NCBI RefSeq assembly: GCF_005160265.1
Contig: NZ_CP039865.1
Span: 4,054,828-4,118,827 of the forward strand
DNA length: 64,000 nt
DNA from: Phreatobacter aquaticus
Lineage (GTDB): Bacteria > Pseudomonadota > Alphaproteobacteria > Rhizobiales > Phreatobacteraceae
Direction of reading: 5' to 3'
Under the pieces are notes generated by a model. The model was given only the letters and a program-made list of their open reading frames with translations, was not told where the DNA came from and did no database searches. Made by a program: the position numbers and the translations under genes. Of this stretch, positions 10,900 to 21,084 are shown in pieces (positions within the stretch are counted from its first letter, which is position 1; the number at the start of each line of letters is the position of its first letter).

Positions 10900-11325
10900 A
10901 TGGATGTGACCGAGGATTGCGCAACGGTGAAGCCGGTGCTCGCTCGCATCGGCGACAAGTGGGTCGTACTCGTTGTCCGGCTCCTCGGCAGGAAGGGTCC
11001 ACGCCGGTTCAACGAGCTGCGGCGCGAGATCGGCGCCATTTCACAGCGCATGCTGACCCTCACCCTGCGCGGGCTGGAGCGCGATGGCCTTGTCACGCGC
11101 ACGGCCTATCCAACCATTCCACCCAAGGTCGAATATGCGCTGACGCCACTTGGCAATTCCCTGATGGGGCCGATCCAGGCGCTTGGGGACTGGGCATTCG
11201 CCCATCGTGAAGAGATGGATGCAGCCCGCGCCCGCTTCGACAGGATGAACGGCAAGCCCCACGACGACCGCGCGATGCCGGCCGCCGCCCCCGCTCACGA
11301 CCGCGCCGCAACCTTCACGGAATGA
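10900..11325 (+). CDS. HxlR-family transcriptional regulator
   Basis: 141 residues from the ATG at 10900, preceded by GAGGG. The winged helix is complete: CATVKPVLARIGDKWVVLVV, RRFNELRREIGAISQRMLTLTL as the recognition region, and a wing at RTAYPTIPPKVEYALTPLG. Cys6 near the N-terminus matches the redox or aldehyde-sensing cysteine of HypR/YodB-type members. A Pro/Ala-rich tail follows residue 115. The frame is open far upstream, but that part overlaps the reductase gene and is not homologous. The last 11 bases overlap the convergent ppx gene. Confidence 0.88.
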   Translation: MDVTEDCATVKPVLARIGDKWVVLVVRLLGRKGPRRFNELRREIGAISQRMLTLTLRGLERDGLVTRTAYPTIPPKVEYALTPLGNSLMGPIQALGDWAFAHREEMDAARARFDRMNGKPHDDRAMPAAAPAHDRAATFTE

Positions 11326-12895
11326 CGCGCAACTCGCTGTCGCGCCCGACAACCCGGGCAAGGGTGCGCAGCCGGCTTGCCAGACGGTCGCCGGCAAGCC
11401 CGCTGAGCGGGCCGGCGAGCGTCAAGACCAGGCGCCGCCCCTCGATGCTCAGTGGCGCATTCGGCAGCACGCCCGGCATGGCCGCCGAGATCAGATAGGC
11501 AACCCGCATGACCGCGCCGAGAATGCGCGCGCGATCGAGCAGGCGGACGCTGACCAGTTCGCGAATGCGCGGCGACATGAACTCGTCGAGCAGGCCCTCG
11601 TGTCGATAGAAGGCGGCAAGCGCCAGGAAGGCCCGCCCGGGATGGTCGACGCCGAGGAAATTGGCGTTGGCGATGATGTTGAGGCTCTGTTCGCCGCGGT
11701 AGTCGGGATGGGCGCGCCAGCCGATATCGGCGAGCAGGCAGGCGGCGCGGCGCAGGCGGCACTCCTCGGCCGTCTCGTCGAGATGCGCGACCTCCATGAA
11801 CCTGTCGGTCCAGGCGACCAGTTCGTCACCGTGGCGCGGCGAGCGGGAGCGCAAGAGGCAGAGCTCGCGCGCCGCCTCGATCAGCGGGTCGCTCTGCTTG
11901 TCCGCGTCGCTCAAGAGCGAGTAGAGCAGGCCTTCGCGCACGCCGGTGACCGACAGGACCACCTTGTCGACCTTGGAGGCGCGCACCACCGCCTCGAGCA
12001 CCAGCGCACCATAGGCAAGCAGCGGGCGACGGCTTTCCGCCACCACGTCGATCCTGGAGATCGTATCGGTCGGCTGGCGCGTGACGAGGTAGCAGAAATC
12101 GGCGACTTCCCGCCCTGACAGGGCATAGCCATGCATGACGTTCAGCGGATAGCCGCGCTGCGCCATGTGCAGCTTTGCAAGCGACCGCCAGGTGCCGCCA
12201 ACCGCGTAGAAGGTCTGGCCCTTGCCCTTCTTCAGAATGTCCACCTTGCCGATCAGCTTGGCGGCGATCCGCTCGGCCTTCTTGACCGAATGTCCCGATG
12301 TGTCCTGCAGGGCGAGGCCGCCGAGCGGCAGGGTGATGCCGCCGCTGATGATCTGGCCCTGGACATCGACCAGTTCCAGCGAGCCGCCGCCGAGATCGCC
12401 GACGATGCCGGATGGATTGTGAATGCCCGACATGACGCCGAGGGCGGCGAACATTGCCTCCTCGCGACCGGTCAGCACGCGCATCGGTACGCCGAAGATC
12501 TGTTCGCATTCGGCGGTGAACCAGGCACCGTTCTGGGCGTCGCGCACGGCGGCTGTCGCCAGCACATGCAGGGCGCCGACGCGCAATTGTGTGCACAGGG
12601 CCCGGAACCGGCGCATGGCGGCCAGCGCCTTGGCCACCGCCTCGTCGGCGAGCCGACCGGTGGTCAGCACATTGCGGCCGAGGCCGCACAGAACCTTCTC
12701 ATTGAAGATCGGCGTCGGCGAGCGGCTCAACGCCTCGTAGACAACCAGTCGAACCGAGTTCGACCCGATATCGACAACGGCAATGGTCGCGCCGGTCTGC
12801 AACCGCCCCGGCGCAACCTCGAAAACGTCAGCCGCCCGCACGCTCGTTCCGTCGGGCGAGGCGGCGGGGAGAGGATTCCTTGAGCGACTTTCCAC
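11315..12895 (-). CDS. ppx: exopolyphosphatase (Ppx/GppA family)
   Basis: 526 residues. The actin-like ATPase fold begins with [16 protein letters not shown] (near 40). The second phosphate loop is [15 protein letters not shown] (near 163), and [10 protein letters not shown] follows. The C-terminal half is the helical HD-like region of long Ppx proteins. The enzyme removes terminal phosphates from polyphosphate or acts on pppGpp. The start lies 68 bases inside the end of ppk, so translation is probably coupled, and kinase and phosphatase are made together. A GTG at 12841 is another possible start, still within the overlap. Confidence 0.9.
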   Translation of the reverse strand: MESRSRNPLPAASPDGTSVRAADVFEVAPGRLQTGATIAVVDIGSNSVRLVVYEALSRSPTPIFNEKVLCGLGRNVLTTGRLADEAVAKALAAMRRFRALCTQLRVGALHVLATAAVRDAQNGAWFTAECEQIFGVPMRVLTGREEAMFAALGVMSGIHNPSGIVGDLGGGSLELVDVQGQIISGGITLPLGGLALQDTSGHSVKKAERIAAKLIGKVDILKKGKGQTFYAVGGTWRSLAKLHMAQRGYPLNVMHGYALSGREVADFCYLVTRQPTDTISRIDVVAESRRPLLAYGALVLEAVVRASKVDKVVLSVTGVREGLLYSLLSDADKQSDPLIEAARELCLLRSRSPRHGDELVAWTDRFMEVAHLDETAEECRLRRAACLLADIGWRAHPDYRGEQSLNIIANANFLGVDHPGRAFLALAAFYRHEGLLDEFMSPRIRELVSVRLLDRARILGAVMRVAYLISAAMPGVLPNAPLSIEGRRLVLTLAGPLSGLAGDRLASRLRTLARVVGRDSELRVIP

Positions 12896-15101
12896 GTCCG
12901 GACAGGCTCGGGTTTGTCATGAAATATTTGTGGGCGTTGAAGGCCTCTTCACCCTCGGCCGGCTTGATACGCTCCGAGGTCCCATCCGACAAGAGCCGCC
13001 AGCTCTGCTGGTTGTCCTTGAGGTTAGCCATCATGATCTGATCGAGCGCCTGCTCGTGCACGGTCGGATTGGCGAGCGGGCACAGCGATTCGACGCGGCG
13101 GTCCAGATTGCGCGGCATGGCATCGGCCGACGAGATGTAGACATGCGCCTTGGGGCTCGGCAGGCCGTGACCGCCGCCGAAGGCATAGATGCGGCTGTGC
13201 TCCAGGAACCGCCCGACGATCGACTTGGCGCGGATATTGTCGGACAGACCGGGCACGCCCGGACGCAGACAGCAGATGCCGCGCACCACGAGATCGATGG
13301 CAACGCCTGCCTGGCTCGCGTCATAGAGCGCGTCGATGATGACGGGATCGACCAGCGAGTTCATCTTCATCCAGATCGCCGCCGGCTTGCCAACCTTGGC
13401 GAACTCGGCCTCCTGCGCGATGTGATCGAGCAGGCGCTTCTTCAGATTGACCGGCGACACCGCCATGGCCTCGAGCTCCTGCGGCTCGGCATAGCCGGTG
13501 ATGTAGTTGAAGATGCGCCCGACATCGCGGGCGATCACCTTGTCATCGGTGAAATAGGACAGGTCGGTGTAAACCCTGGCGGTGATCGGGTGATAATTGC
13601 CCGTCCCGACATGGCAATAGGTCACCAGCGCCTCGCCTTCGCGGCGGATGACCATCGACAGCTTGGCGTGGGTCTTCAGGTCAACGAAGCCGAAGACCAC
13701 CTGCACGCCGGCGCGTTCGAGGTCGCGTGCCCAGCGGATATTGGCCTCTTCGTCGAACCGCGCCTTGAGCTCCACCAGCGCCGTCACCGACTTGCCGGCC
13801 TCGGCCGCTTCGGCGAGCGCGCGCACGATCGGCGAATCCGACGAGGTCCGGTACAGCGTCTGCTTGATCGCCACCACATTGGGGTCGCGGGCCGCCTGGT
13901 TGAGGAACTGGACCACCACGTCGAAGCTCTCATAGGGGTGGTGGACGACCAGATCCTTCTGGCGGATCGCAGCAAAACAATCGCCGCCCTGCTCGCGGAT
14001 GCGCTCGGGGTAGCGCGGGGCATAGGGCACGAACTTCAGATCGGGCCTGTCGAGCGAGACCAGCTGCGACAGCTCGTTGAGCGCCAGCACCCCATCGACG
14101 CGGAACACTTCGTCATCGGCCACCGCCAGCGCGCGGGCGATGAACAGCCTGAGGTCCTCGGGCATCGAGGCCTCGACCTCCAGCCGGATCACCGTGCCGC
14201 GCCGGCGCTGCTTCAGGGCCGATTCGAAATGGCGGACCAGATCCTCGGCCTCTTCCTCGATTTCGAGATCGCTGTCGCGGATGACGCGGAAGGCGCCCTG
14301 CCCGATCACATTGTAGCCGGGGAACAGCCGCCCGATGAACAGGCCCACCGCCTGTTCCAGGGTGACAAAGCGCCGGGCGCCGGTTTCGGCAAAGTCCGGC
14401 AGCTTGATGAAGCGGTCGATCTTGGCCGGCACGCGAATGAGCGCTCGCATGGCGCGGCCGTCGACCGCGCGCTTCAGCGCCAGCGCAACCGTGAAGCCAA
14501 GATTGGGAATGAACGGGAACGGATGGGCCGGGTCGATCGCAAGCGGCGTCAGGACCGGGAAAATGTAGCCGAGAAAATGGTCCTCGAGCCAGGCGCGCTC
14601 GGCCTTGGTGATCTCGGGCGCATCCACCAGGACGATCGCTTCATGGAGCAGCTCGTCGCGCAACTCCTTCCAGCGGGTCTGCTGGTCGGAGGCAAGGCTC
14701 GCAACAGCCTCGCCGATCTTCACCAATTGCTCGGCAGGCGTCAGGCCGTCGGGCGAAATGGTGCCGACGCCCTCCTTCACCTGGCCGATCAGGCCGGCGA
14801 CACGCACCATGAAGAACTCATCGAGATTGTTCGCAGAGATCGACAGGAAGCGCAGCTGTTCGAGCAGGGGATGGTTGCGGTTGGAGGCCTCCTCCATCAC
14901 GCGCCGGTTGAACTGCAGCCAGGAGAGTTCGCGGTTGATGAAGCGACCAGGTTCGTGGCGCACCGGGTTTGGCGCGCCGACATGGACCACGCCCCGCCCC
15001 TCGGCCGCATGACCGGAACCATGCAGCGAGCCATGCTCGCCGTTCGCGTCCTGCGTGGCGGCACGGCGCTGGCCCTCGTCACTCGTCTCGACCGTCGACA
15101 T
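12828..15101 (-). CDS. ppk: polyphosphate kinase 1
   Basis: 757 residues from ATG 15101, which has GAGAGGG eight bases upstream; an ATG five codons earlier lacks a ribosome site. Domains in order: N-terminal helical domain with [19 protein letters not shown], head domain, then two phospholipase-D-like catalytic domains with the motifs [35 protein letters not shown] and [11 protein letters not shown]. The histidine of HAKLS is the family's autophosphorylated residue. It makes polyphosphate from ATP. It is followed by the overlapping ppx gene and preceded by hdaA. Confidence 0.95.
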   Translation of the reverse strand: MSTVETSDEGQRRAATQDANGEHGSLHGSGHAAEGRGVVHVGAPNPVRHEPGRFINRELSWLQFNRRVMEEASNRNHPLLEQLRFLSISANNLDEFFMVRVAGLIGQVKEGVGTISPDGLTPAEQLVKIGEAVASLASDQQTRWKELRDELLHEAIVLVDAPEITKAERAWLEDHFLGYIFPVLTPLAIDPAHPFPFIPNLGFTVALALKRAVDGRAMRALIRVPAKIDRFIKLPDFAETGARRFVTLEQAVGLFIGRLFPGYNVIGQGAFRVIRDSDLEIEEEAEDLVRHFESALKQRRRGTVIRLEVEASMPEDLRLFIARALAVADDEVFRVDGVLALNELSQLVSLDRPDLKFVPYAPRYPERIREQGGDCFAAIRQKDLVVHHPYESFDVVVQFLNQAARDPNVVAIKQTLYRTSSDSPIVRALAEAAEAGKSVTALVELKARFDEEANIRWARDLERAGVQVVFGFVDLKTHAKLSMVIRREGEALVTYCHVGTGNYHPITARVYTDLSYFTDDKVIARDVGRIFNYITGYAEPQELEAMAVSPVNLKKRLLDHIAQEAEFAKVGKPAAIWMKMNSLVDPVIIDALYDASQAGVAIDLVVRGICCLRPGVPGLSDNIRAKSIVGRFLEHSRIYAFGGGHGLPSPKAHVYISSADAMPRNLDRRVESLCPLANPTVHEQALDQIMMANLKDNQQSWRLLSDGTSERIKPAEGEEAFNAHKYFMTNPSLSGRGKSLKESSPRRLARRNERAGG

Positions 15102-15179
15102 CGTTGACCCTCTCATATGAACGGACCACCCTTCCGTCGCTAACGTGACGGTACTATGACGGCTGTCACAGGGCGGGCG

Positions 15180-15884
15180 TCAAATCAGGGTCGGCTGCAT
15201 CACCCGTTCGAGCACCTGCGCCGCCAGCGGCCGGGTGAGCCTGCGACCGGTCTCCAGCGTCTCGCGATCGAGCGCGGCCACCAGCCTACGCGCGGCATCC
15301 AGCGATCGTTCCATGCGCCGGGCGAGATATTCCACCACTTCGACGTCGCAGAGCATCTGCCTGTCGGCGAAGAGCTTGACCAGGACCGCCCTGAGGAGCC
15401 CGTCCTCCGGTTCGGCGAGCCGGGCGACCGGCAGGGCGCGCAGCCGCGACCCAAGGTCGCGCAGGCTCGTCCCCCATGAGACCGGCGCCTCGCGCGCCGT
15501 CATCAGCACGAAGGCCCCCTCCTCCTTCGCGGCATTGATCAGGTGGAACAGCGGCACCTCGGAGGTGCGCGGGCCGGCATCCTCCAGGAGCAGCGCACCG
15601 GTCGCCAGCGCATCGGAGGGCTGGACACCGGCGAGATCGCGGGCCGCCAGGCGGCGCGCACCGGAGAGATCTGCCCAGATGGAGCCGAGATGGCTCTTGC
15701 CGGCGCCCGGAGGTCCAACGAGCGCCACCACCGGTGCCGGCCATTGCGGCCAGGCCTCCACCAGGGCCAGCGCCTCGGCATTGCAATCGGCCTCAAGAAA
15801 GTCGTCGCGCGCCAGGCTTTCCGGCAAAGCCAGATCGAGCGCCATCTGGCGCGGCCCGGCACGGAACGCTTCGGAACTCATCAT
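15180..15884 (-). CDS. hdaA: DnaA-related regulatory inactivation protein (HdaA)
   Basis: 234 residues, a short AAA+ protein without the DnaA DNA-binding domain. The N-terminal QMALDLAL segment matches the clamp-binding motif by which Hda attaches to the DNA polymerase beta clamp. Walker A is GPPGAGKS (near 58), Walker B is ALLLEDAG, and a TAREAP sensor segment follows. In Alphaproteobacteria HdaA promotes hydrolysis of DnaA-bound ATP after initiation. Its start overlaps the stop of the AI-2E gene by one base (TGATG), indicating translational coupling. Confidence 0.88.
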   Translation of the reverse strand: MMSSEAFRAGPRQMALDLALPESLARDDFLEADCNAEALALVEAWPQWPAPVVALVGPPGAGKSHLGSIWADLSGARRLAARDLAGVQPSDALATGALLLEDAGPRTSEVPLFHLINAAKEEGAFVLMTAREAPVSWGTSLRDLGSRLRALPVARLAEPEDGLLRAVLVKLFADRQMLCDVEVVEYLARRMERSLDAARRLVAALDRETLETGRRLTRPLAAQVLERVMQPTLI

Positions 15885-16975
15885 CAGTCTCTCGTCGACG
15901 CCGCGACCTCGGCTCGCGGCACGCCCGTATAGAGCGGGCTCGCGAGATATTTCCGGATGGCGAACCGCGTCAAGACACCGATGGCAGCCGCCATCGGAAC
16001 CGCGAGCAGCAGGCCGACAAAACCGAACAGAGCGGCGAAGGCAAACAGCGCGAACAACAGCCAGACAGGATGCAATCCGACCGATTCACCCACCAGATTG
16101 GGATAAAGCACATAGGCTTCGAAGAATTGGCCGATGACGAAAATGCCGAGCACGATGAACACCATCGTCCAGTTCGGCCAGAACTGCACGATGGCCACGC
16201 CAACCGCCAGGATCATGCCGGTCAGCGAGCCGACATAGGGCACGAAGGACAGAGCTCCGGTCGACAGGCCGATCAGCAGGCCGAAATTGAGCCCGGCTCC
16301 CGTCAGTGCCACCGAATAGAAGATCATCAGCGCGAGGCAGACCGAGGCTTGCCCCCGCACGAAGGCGGCCAGCGCGACATCGATCTCGCGCATCAGCTCC
16401 AGGATGGTCTCGCGCTGGCGCAGCGGCAGCCAGGAATCGATCTTGTTCATCAGGCGCGGCCAGTCGCGCAGCAGATAGAAGGCGACGACCGGCGTCACCA
16501 CGAACAGCGAGAACAGCGAGATGAAGGCGGCCCCGCCGGACCACAGCCCCTGCAGGAAACCGCCGATCCAGCCGATCGACTGGGTGACCAGTTCGCTGAC
16601 CGACCGCGAGACATCCGGCAGCCGCTCGCCGAACACCGCCTGCAGCCATTCGCGGTTGCGGTCTGTCGCCAGCGCCTGCAACTGGACGACATAGCCCGGC
16701 AGCCGCGCAACGAAGGCCGTCAGCTGGTTGCCGAGAAGCGGGATGATCAGGATCGTCAGCAGAATGAAGATGACGATGAACGTTCCGATGACCAGCATCG
16801 TGCCGATCACCCGCGGCAGGCCGACACGGCCGAGATGGGTCACCAGCGGGTTGAGGAAATAGGCGAGCGCCAGGCCGGCGACGAACGGCAGCAGCATCCC
16901 GCGCAGCACGTAGAGCGTGAGCACGAGGACCAGGAGCCCACCGATCCAGAAGCCGACCTGTTTCTGCAGGGTCAA
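15884..16975 (-). CDS. AI-2E family (PerM-like) membrane transporter
   Basis: 363 residues with about eight hydrophobic segments. The family pattern is clear: GMLLPFVAGLALAYFLNPLV near the N-terminus, a large loop with the SVSELVTQSIGW region, and the C-terminal core with GALSFVPYVGSLTGMILAV and ESVGLHPVWLLFALFAF. Members export small signals or act as Na+(Li+)/H+ antiporters; the substrate cannot be read from sequence. It is placed between the phosphatidyltransferase and hdaA, an order I recall from other rhizobial chromosomes. Confidence 0.88.
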   Translation of the reverse strand: MTLQKQVGFWIGGLLVLVLTLYVLRGMLLPFVAGLALAYFLNPLVTHLGRVGLPRVIGTMLVIGTFIVIFILLTILIIPLLGNQLTAFVARLPGYVVQLQALATDRNREWLQAVFGERLPDVSRSVSELVTQSIGWIGGFLQGLWSGGAAFISLFSLFVVTPVVAFYLLRDWPRLMNKIDSWLPLRQRETILELMREIDVALAAFVRGQASVCLALMIFYSVALTGAGLNFGLLIGLSTGALSFVPYVGSLTGMILAVGVAIVQFWPNWTMVFIVLGIFVIGQFFEAYVLYPNLVGESVGLHPVWLLFALFAFAALFGFVGLLLAVPMAAAIGVLTRFAIRKYLASPLYTGVPRAEVAASTRD

Positions 16976-17053
16976 GGACAGCCCTTTCGCTGACGACTTA
17001 TCACCGTGGCAAGACCTGACGCGGCTTTCAAGGCCTTGATATGGCGCGAGGCG

Positions 17054-17599
17054 TCAAGACCCGCCGCCGGGCGCCGACATATGGCGCGTCCAGGCCACCA
17101 GATAGGCCGCGGCCGACGACAAAGTCAGCGCGGCGACCGACCACATCACGACCGTGATCGGCCATGCCAGGTCGAGCTTCAGGCCGAGAGAGGCGAGAAC
17201 CAGGGTCGCGAACAGGATCTGGGCGGCCGTGTTCGCCTTCGAGATATAGAGCGGCTGGATGACCAGCGGATTGCCCATCAGGGTCGACAGAAGCACCGCC
17301 CCGACAATCATGAAGTCCCGGGACACGACCAGGATCGCCACCCAGGGCGGGATGAAGCCGAAGATCGCCAGCGACACATAGATCGAGACGATCAGCGTCT
17401 TGTCGGCCAGCGGATCGAGATAGGCACCAAGCTCGGTGCGCTGGTCGAACCGCTTGGCGATATAGCCGTCGATACCGTCGGTGACCCCCGCAATGACGAA
17501 GCCGGCCAGCGCCAGGCTCATCTGCCCCTGGGAGATCGCCCAGACGACCACCGGCACGAGCAGGATGCGCAGGATCGTCAGGAGATTCGGAATATTCAC
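17054..17599 (-). CDS. CDP-alcohol phosphatidyltransferase (phosphatidylglycerophosphate synthase-like)
   Basis: 181 residues, an integral membrane enzyme with about five helices. It opens MNIPNLLTILRILLVPVVVW and carries the CDP-alcohol motif TDGIDGYIAKRFDQRTELG followed by AYLDPLADK, with the four metal-binding aspartates present. The usual DGxxAR has Lys before the Arg here (AKR), a tolerated variant. The reaction would be transfer of phosphatidyl from CDP-diacylglycerol, most likely to glycerol-3-phosphate. A cardiolipin-type acceptor is possible. It appears to lead the AI-2E, hdaA, ppk and ppx genes. Confidence 0.85.
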   Translation of the reverse strand: MNIPNLLTILRILLVPVVVWAISQGQMSLALAGFVIAGVTDGIDGYIAKRFDQRTELGAYLDPLADKTLIVSIYVSLAIFGFIPPWVAILVVSRDFMIVGAVLLSTLMGNPLVIQPLYISKANTAAQILFATLVLASLGLKLDLAWPITVVMWSVAALTLSSAAAYLVAWTRHMSAPGGGS

Positions 17600-17690
17600 G
17601 GTGAGCCGGACCGACTAAGCCAGAGGGAGGGAGAGCCTAGGGGTCGCCCCCCGCCTTGCCAAGGCAGCCGAACAGGTGAATGCCCAGGTT

Positions 17691-18584
17691 TCAGGCAGAT
17701 TTTGCGCTATCACAAGTCGCAACGAAGCTGGCGATCCGCTCAATCGACGGTTGATCCACCAGCATGGGCGCGTGGCCCTGCCCCGGCACGATGAACGTCT
17801 CCAGGCCCTTGTGCCGCTCAGCCATCGCGTCCAGCGTCTCCGGCGCGATGATGTCGGAATTCTCGCCCCGGATGGCGAGAACGGGAACATCGGCCAGTCC
17901 GTCGAATTGCGGCCAGAGCGTCGGCATGGGCTGGTCGAAATTGACCGCTTCCAGCGGCTTGGTCAGTGCCGGATCGAAGGATTGCACGAGGCGCCCCTCG
18001 GTCTCGTTCCACATCGAGCGCGCCTGGCGCATCCAGTCCTCGTCGGAAATGGCCGGAAAGCGCGCGGCGCCAATGCTCTTGATGAAGGCGACAGCCTCAT
18101 CGAAGCTCTTCGGCTGGGGCATCTTGCCGAGATAGGACTTGATCCGGGCAAGCCCGGTGCCATCCACCACCGGGCCGATATCGTTGAGAACAGCGCCCGC
18201 GATCAGCGTGGGGCGGACCGCGCTCATCACCATGGTGATGAGGCCGCCGCGCGACGTGCCGAGGAACACGGCCTTCTCGATGCCAAGCACGGTGGTCACC
18301 GCCAGCACATCGCCAACTTCCACCGGCACTGCGTAGTTCTGCCAGTTGGGATCCCAGTCCGACTGGCCGCGCCCCCGATAATCCGGGCAGATCACCTGCC
18401 GGGTCGCCGCGAGCGACCGCGCCAGCACGTCGAAATCGCCGGCATTGCGCGACAGGCCCGCAAGACAGAGCAGCGGCAGCCGGCCGGCGACCGGCTGGCC
18501 ATAGACCCGCACATGCAGCTTCAGCCCGTCGGACGACGTGATGAAGCGGCTCTCATAGCCCTGCCCGGCCGCGCTCTCGCTCAC
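17691..18584 (-). CDS. alpha/beta hydrolase
   Basis: 297 residues with the alpha/beta hydrolase fold. Key segments: [16 protein letters not shown] (oxyanion loop), [12 protein letters not shown], the nucleophile elbow FLGTSRGG with Ser, [14 protein letters not shown] for the acid residue, and GQGHAPML for the catalytic His. It resembles lactonase/esterase-type bacterial hydrolases and no substrate can be assigned. Its start overlaps the aspS stop by four bases (ATGA), so it is probably expressed with aspS. Confidence 0.85.
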   Translation of the reverse strand: MSESAAGQGYESRFITSSDGLKLHVRVYGQPVAGRLPLLCLAGLSRNAGDFDVLARSLAATRQVICPDYRGRGQSDWDPNWQNYAVPVEVGDVLAVTTVLGIEKAVFLGTSRGGLITMVMSAVRPTLIAGAVLNDIGPVVDGTGLARIKSYLGKMPQPKSFDEAVAFIKSIGAARFPAISDEDWMRQARSMWNETEGRLVQSFDPALTKPLEAVNFDQPMPTLWPQFDGLADVPVLAIRGENSDIIAPETLDAMAERHKGLETFIVPGQGHAPMLVDQPSIERIASFVATCDSAKSA

Positions 18585-20365
18585 GGGGTCGGCTTCTTCG
18601 GATCGATCGCGATGCGGATCGACAATTCGCGCAGCTGCTTCGGCGTCGCTTCCGCCGGACCGCCCATGAGCAGGTCCTCGGCGCGCTGGTTCATCGGGAA
18701 CAGCGAGATCTCGCGGAGATTCTGCGTGCCGCAGATCAGCATGACGATGCGGTCGACGCCCGCCGCCATGCCGCCATGGGGCGGCGCGCCATACTGGAAG
18801 GCGCGATACATGCCGCCAAAGCGCTCGATCACCGTCTCCTCGCTGTAGCCGGCAATCTCGAACGCCTTGACCATGGCCTTGGGGCGATGGTTGCGGATGC
18901 CGCCGGACGCGATCTCATAGCCGTTGCAGGTGATGTCGTACTGGAACGCCTTGATGGTCAGCGGATCCTGCGTCTCCAGCGCCTCCAGGCCACCCTGCGG
19001 CATGGAGAAGGGATTGTGCGAGAAGTCGACCTTCTTCTCTTCCTCGTCATATTCGTACATCGGGAAGTCGACGATCCAGGCGAGCTCGAACCGGTCCTTG
19101 TCGATGAGGTTCAGCTCTTCGCCCACCTTGGTGCGCGCCATGCCGGCGAACTTGACGAATTTCGCCGGGTCACCGGCGACGAAGAAGGCGGCATCGCCTT
19201 CCTTCGTGCCGAGCTGCTCGCGGATCGCGGCGGTGCGCTCAGGTCCGATATTGTTGGCGAGCGGGCCGGCACCCTCGCCGCCCTCGCGCCACATGATGTA
19301 GCCGAGACCCGGCTGGCCCTCGCCTTGAGCCCACGAGTTCATCCGGTCGCAAAAGGCGCGCGAACCGCCGGTCGGACCGGGGATTGCCCAGACCTGGTTC
19401 TTGGAATCTTCCAGCATGCGCGCGAAGACCTTGAAGCCCGAACCGCGGAAATGCTCGGACACGTCCTGCATGACCAGCGGATTGCGCAGGTCCGGCTTGT
19501 CGGTGCCGTATTTGCGCATCGAGTCCGCATAGGGAATGCGCGGCCAGTTGTGGGTGACCGGCTTGCCCTCGGCGAAATCCTCGAACACGCCCGTGATCAC
19601 CGGCTCGACAGCGGCAAACACGTCGTTCTGCTCGACGAAGCTCATTTCGAGATCGAGCTGGTAGAACTCGCCCGGCAAGCGGTCGGCGCGCGGGTCCTCG
19701 TCGCGGAAGCAGGGCGCGATCTGGAAATAGCGGTCGAAGCCCGACATCATCAGGAGCTGCTTGTACTGCTGGGGCGCCTGCGGCAGCGCATAGAACTTCC
19801 CGGGATGGATGCGGCTCGGCACCAGGAAGTCGCGCGCGCCTTCCGGCGAGGAGGCCGTCAGGATCGGCGTCTGAAACTCGAAGAAGCCGGCGCCCTTCAT
19901 GCGGTTGCGGATCGAATCGACCACCTGGCCGCGCGTCATGATGTTCTTGTGCAGCTTCTCGCGGCGCAGATCGAGGAAGCGGTACTTGAGCCGCGTCTCT
20001 TCCGGATAGTCCTGGTCACCGAACACCTGCAGCGGCAGTTCGGCCGCCGGACCCAGCACCTCGAGATCGGTGATGAACACCTCGATGTCGCCGGTCGGGA
20101 TCTTGCCGTTCTTCAGGCCCTCGTCGCGGGCCTTCACCTTGCCATCGATGCGGATGACCCATTCGGCGCGGCATTCCTCGAGCGCCTTGAACGCCGGGCT
20201 GTCGGGATCGGCGAGACACTGGGTAATGCCGTAATGGTCGCGCAGGTCGACGAACAGGATGCCCCCATGGTCGCGGATGCGGTGGCACCAGCCGGACAGG
20301 CGAACAGTGTCGCCGACATGGGCGGAGCGCAGTTCGCCGCAGGTGTGGGAGCGGTAGCGGTGCAT
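18581..20365 (-). CDS. aspS: aspartyl-tRNA synthetase
   Basis: 594 residues, full length for the bacterial-type enzyme. The N-terminal OB-fold anticodon domain begins [13 protein letters not shown] and includes [13 protein letters not shown]. Class II motif 2 is [19 protein letters not shown]. The bacterial GAD insertion domain lies in the middle (ADLAKFVKF-like region). Motif 3 appears near the end as [18 protein letters not shown]. Bacteria with AspRS of this type plus GatCAB can be non-discriminating, but this cannot be settled here. An alpha/beta hydrolase gene overlaps the 3' end. Confidence 0.96.
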   Translation of the reverse strand: MHRYRSHTCGELRSAHVGDTVRLSGWCHRIRDHGGILFVDLRDHYGITQCLADPDSPAFKALEECRAEWVIRIDGKVKARDEGLKNGKIPTGDIEVFITDLEVLGPAAELPLQVFGDQDYPEETRLKYRFLDLRREKLHKNIMTRGQVVDSIRNRMKGAGFFEFQTPILTASSPEGARDFLVPSRIHPGKFYALPQAPQQYKQLLMMSGFDRYFQIAPCFRDEDPRADRLPGEFYQLDLEMSFVEQNDVFAAVEPVITGVFEDFAEGKPVTHNWPRIPYADSMRKYGTDKPDLRNPLVMQDVSEHFRGSGFKVFARMLEDSKNQVWAIPGPTGGSRAFCDRMNSWAQGEGQPGLGYIMWREGGEGAGPLANNIGPERTAAIREQLGTKEGDAAFFVAGDPAKFVKFAGMARTKVGEELNLIDKDRFELAWIVDFPMYEYDEEEKKVDFSHNPFSMPQGGLEALETQDPLTIKAFQYDITCNGYEIASGGIRNHRPKAMVKAFEIAGYSEETVIERFGGMYRAFQYGAPPHGGMAAGVDRIVMLICGTQNLREISLFPMNQRAEDLLMGGPAEATPKQLRELSIRIAIDPKKPTP

Positions 20366-20492
20366 GGGAGGCCTCGGCAGAGCGATGAAGGCGATGCGCC
20401 GGAGCGCAGGCCTGACTTTTGATTGTGCGTCCGTTTAGCGGAAGGAAGCGCCCGCTTCAAACGGAACTGTCAGAGGCGGCCGATCATCGCGC

Positions 20493-21077
20493 TCAGGCCT
20501 TCGGCTTGCGCCGCTTAGCCGCTGACGCCGGGGCCGCAGGCTCTGCCGGTTGAGGCGCCTTGCGGGCCGCTGCCGGTTTGGCCTTTGCCGGCTTGGCCTC
20601 GGCGGGCTCCTGCTTCGCGGCCTTGGCCTTCGTGGACTTGGCCCTTGCCGGCTTGGCATCGGCGACAGGGCTCTCTGCCGATACGGCGGCCTCGCCCGAT
20701 GCCGCGACCGGCTGAACGGCATCCGGCAGCGGGTCGGTTGGCGCGGCTGCCATGGCAACCCCGGGTACCGGCGGCGCTTCGGCATGTATCGGTCCCGGGG
20801 CGCGATTGGCGAGCCTGACGACCACGAGGCCAATGAGCGCGCCGAGCCCATAGGCCCCGAGCATCAACAGCCCGACGTCGAGCCAGAGCGCGTCCCGTCC
20901 CTCGGCAACACCGCTGAACCACAACGCCAGGGCAAACCCGCCGATCGCGATGGCCGCAACAAGCACGGGGCGCAGCCCCCGTGCGTCGCTGCTCCCGGCG
21001 CTCAGCCCGCCGGTCACGGCGCCCATTGCGACGGCCGCCGCCAGCCACAACGCCAACATCTCGATCAGCAGCACCAT
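20493..21077 (-). CDS. small membrane protein with Lys/Ala/Pro-rich tail
   Basis: 194 residues from the ATG at 21077, which has GAGG six bases upstream and follows the stop of the OmpA/BON gene by seven bases. Three hydrophobic segments lie in the first 90 residues. The last 80 residues consist almost only of Ala, Lys, Pro and Glu in repeated KAKPAKA-like units, resembling histone H1-like tails. I do not recognise a family. The tight spacing suggests it works with the upstream envelope protein, perhaps anchoring or extending into the cytoplasm, but this is inference. Confidence 0.65.
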   Translation of the reverse strand: MVLLIEMLALWLAAAVAMGAVTGGLSAGSSDARGLRPVLVAAIAIGGFALALWFSGVAEGRDALWLDVGLLMLGAYGLGALIGLVVVRLANRAPGPIHAEAPPVPGVAMAAAPTDPLPDAVQPVAASGEAAVSAESPVADAKPARAKSTKAKAAKQEPAEAKPAKAKPAAARKAPQPAEPAAPASAAKRRKPKA

Positions 21078-21084
21078 GGCATCC

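Noticed and set aside
12783-15107. Open frame of 774 codons opposite ppk
   Set aside because: Mirror of a strongly conserved ppk. GC-rich third positions keep the antisense frame open.
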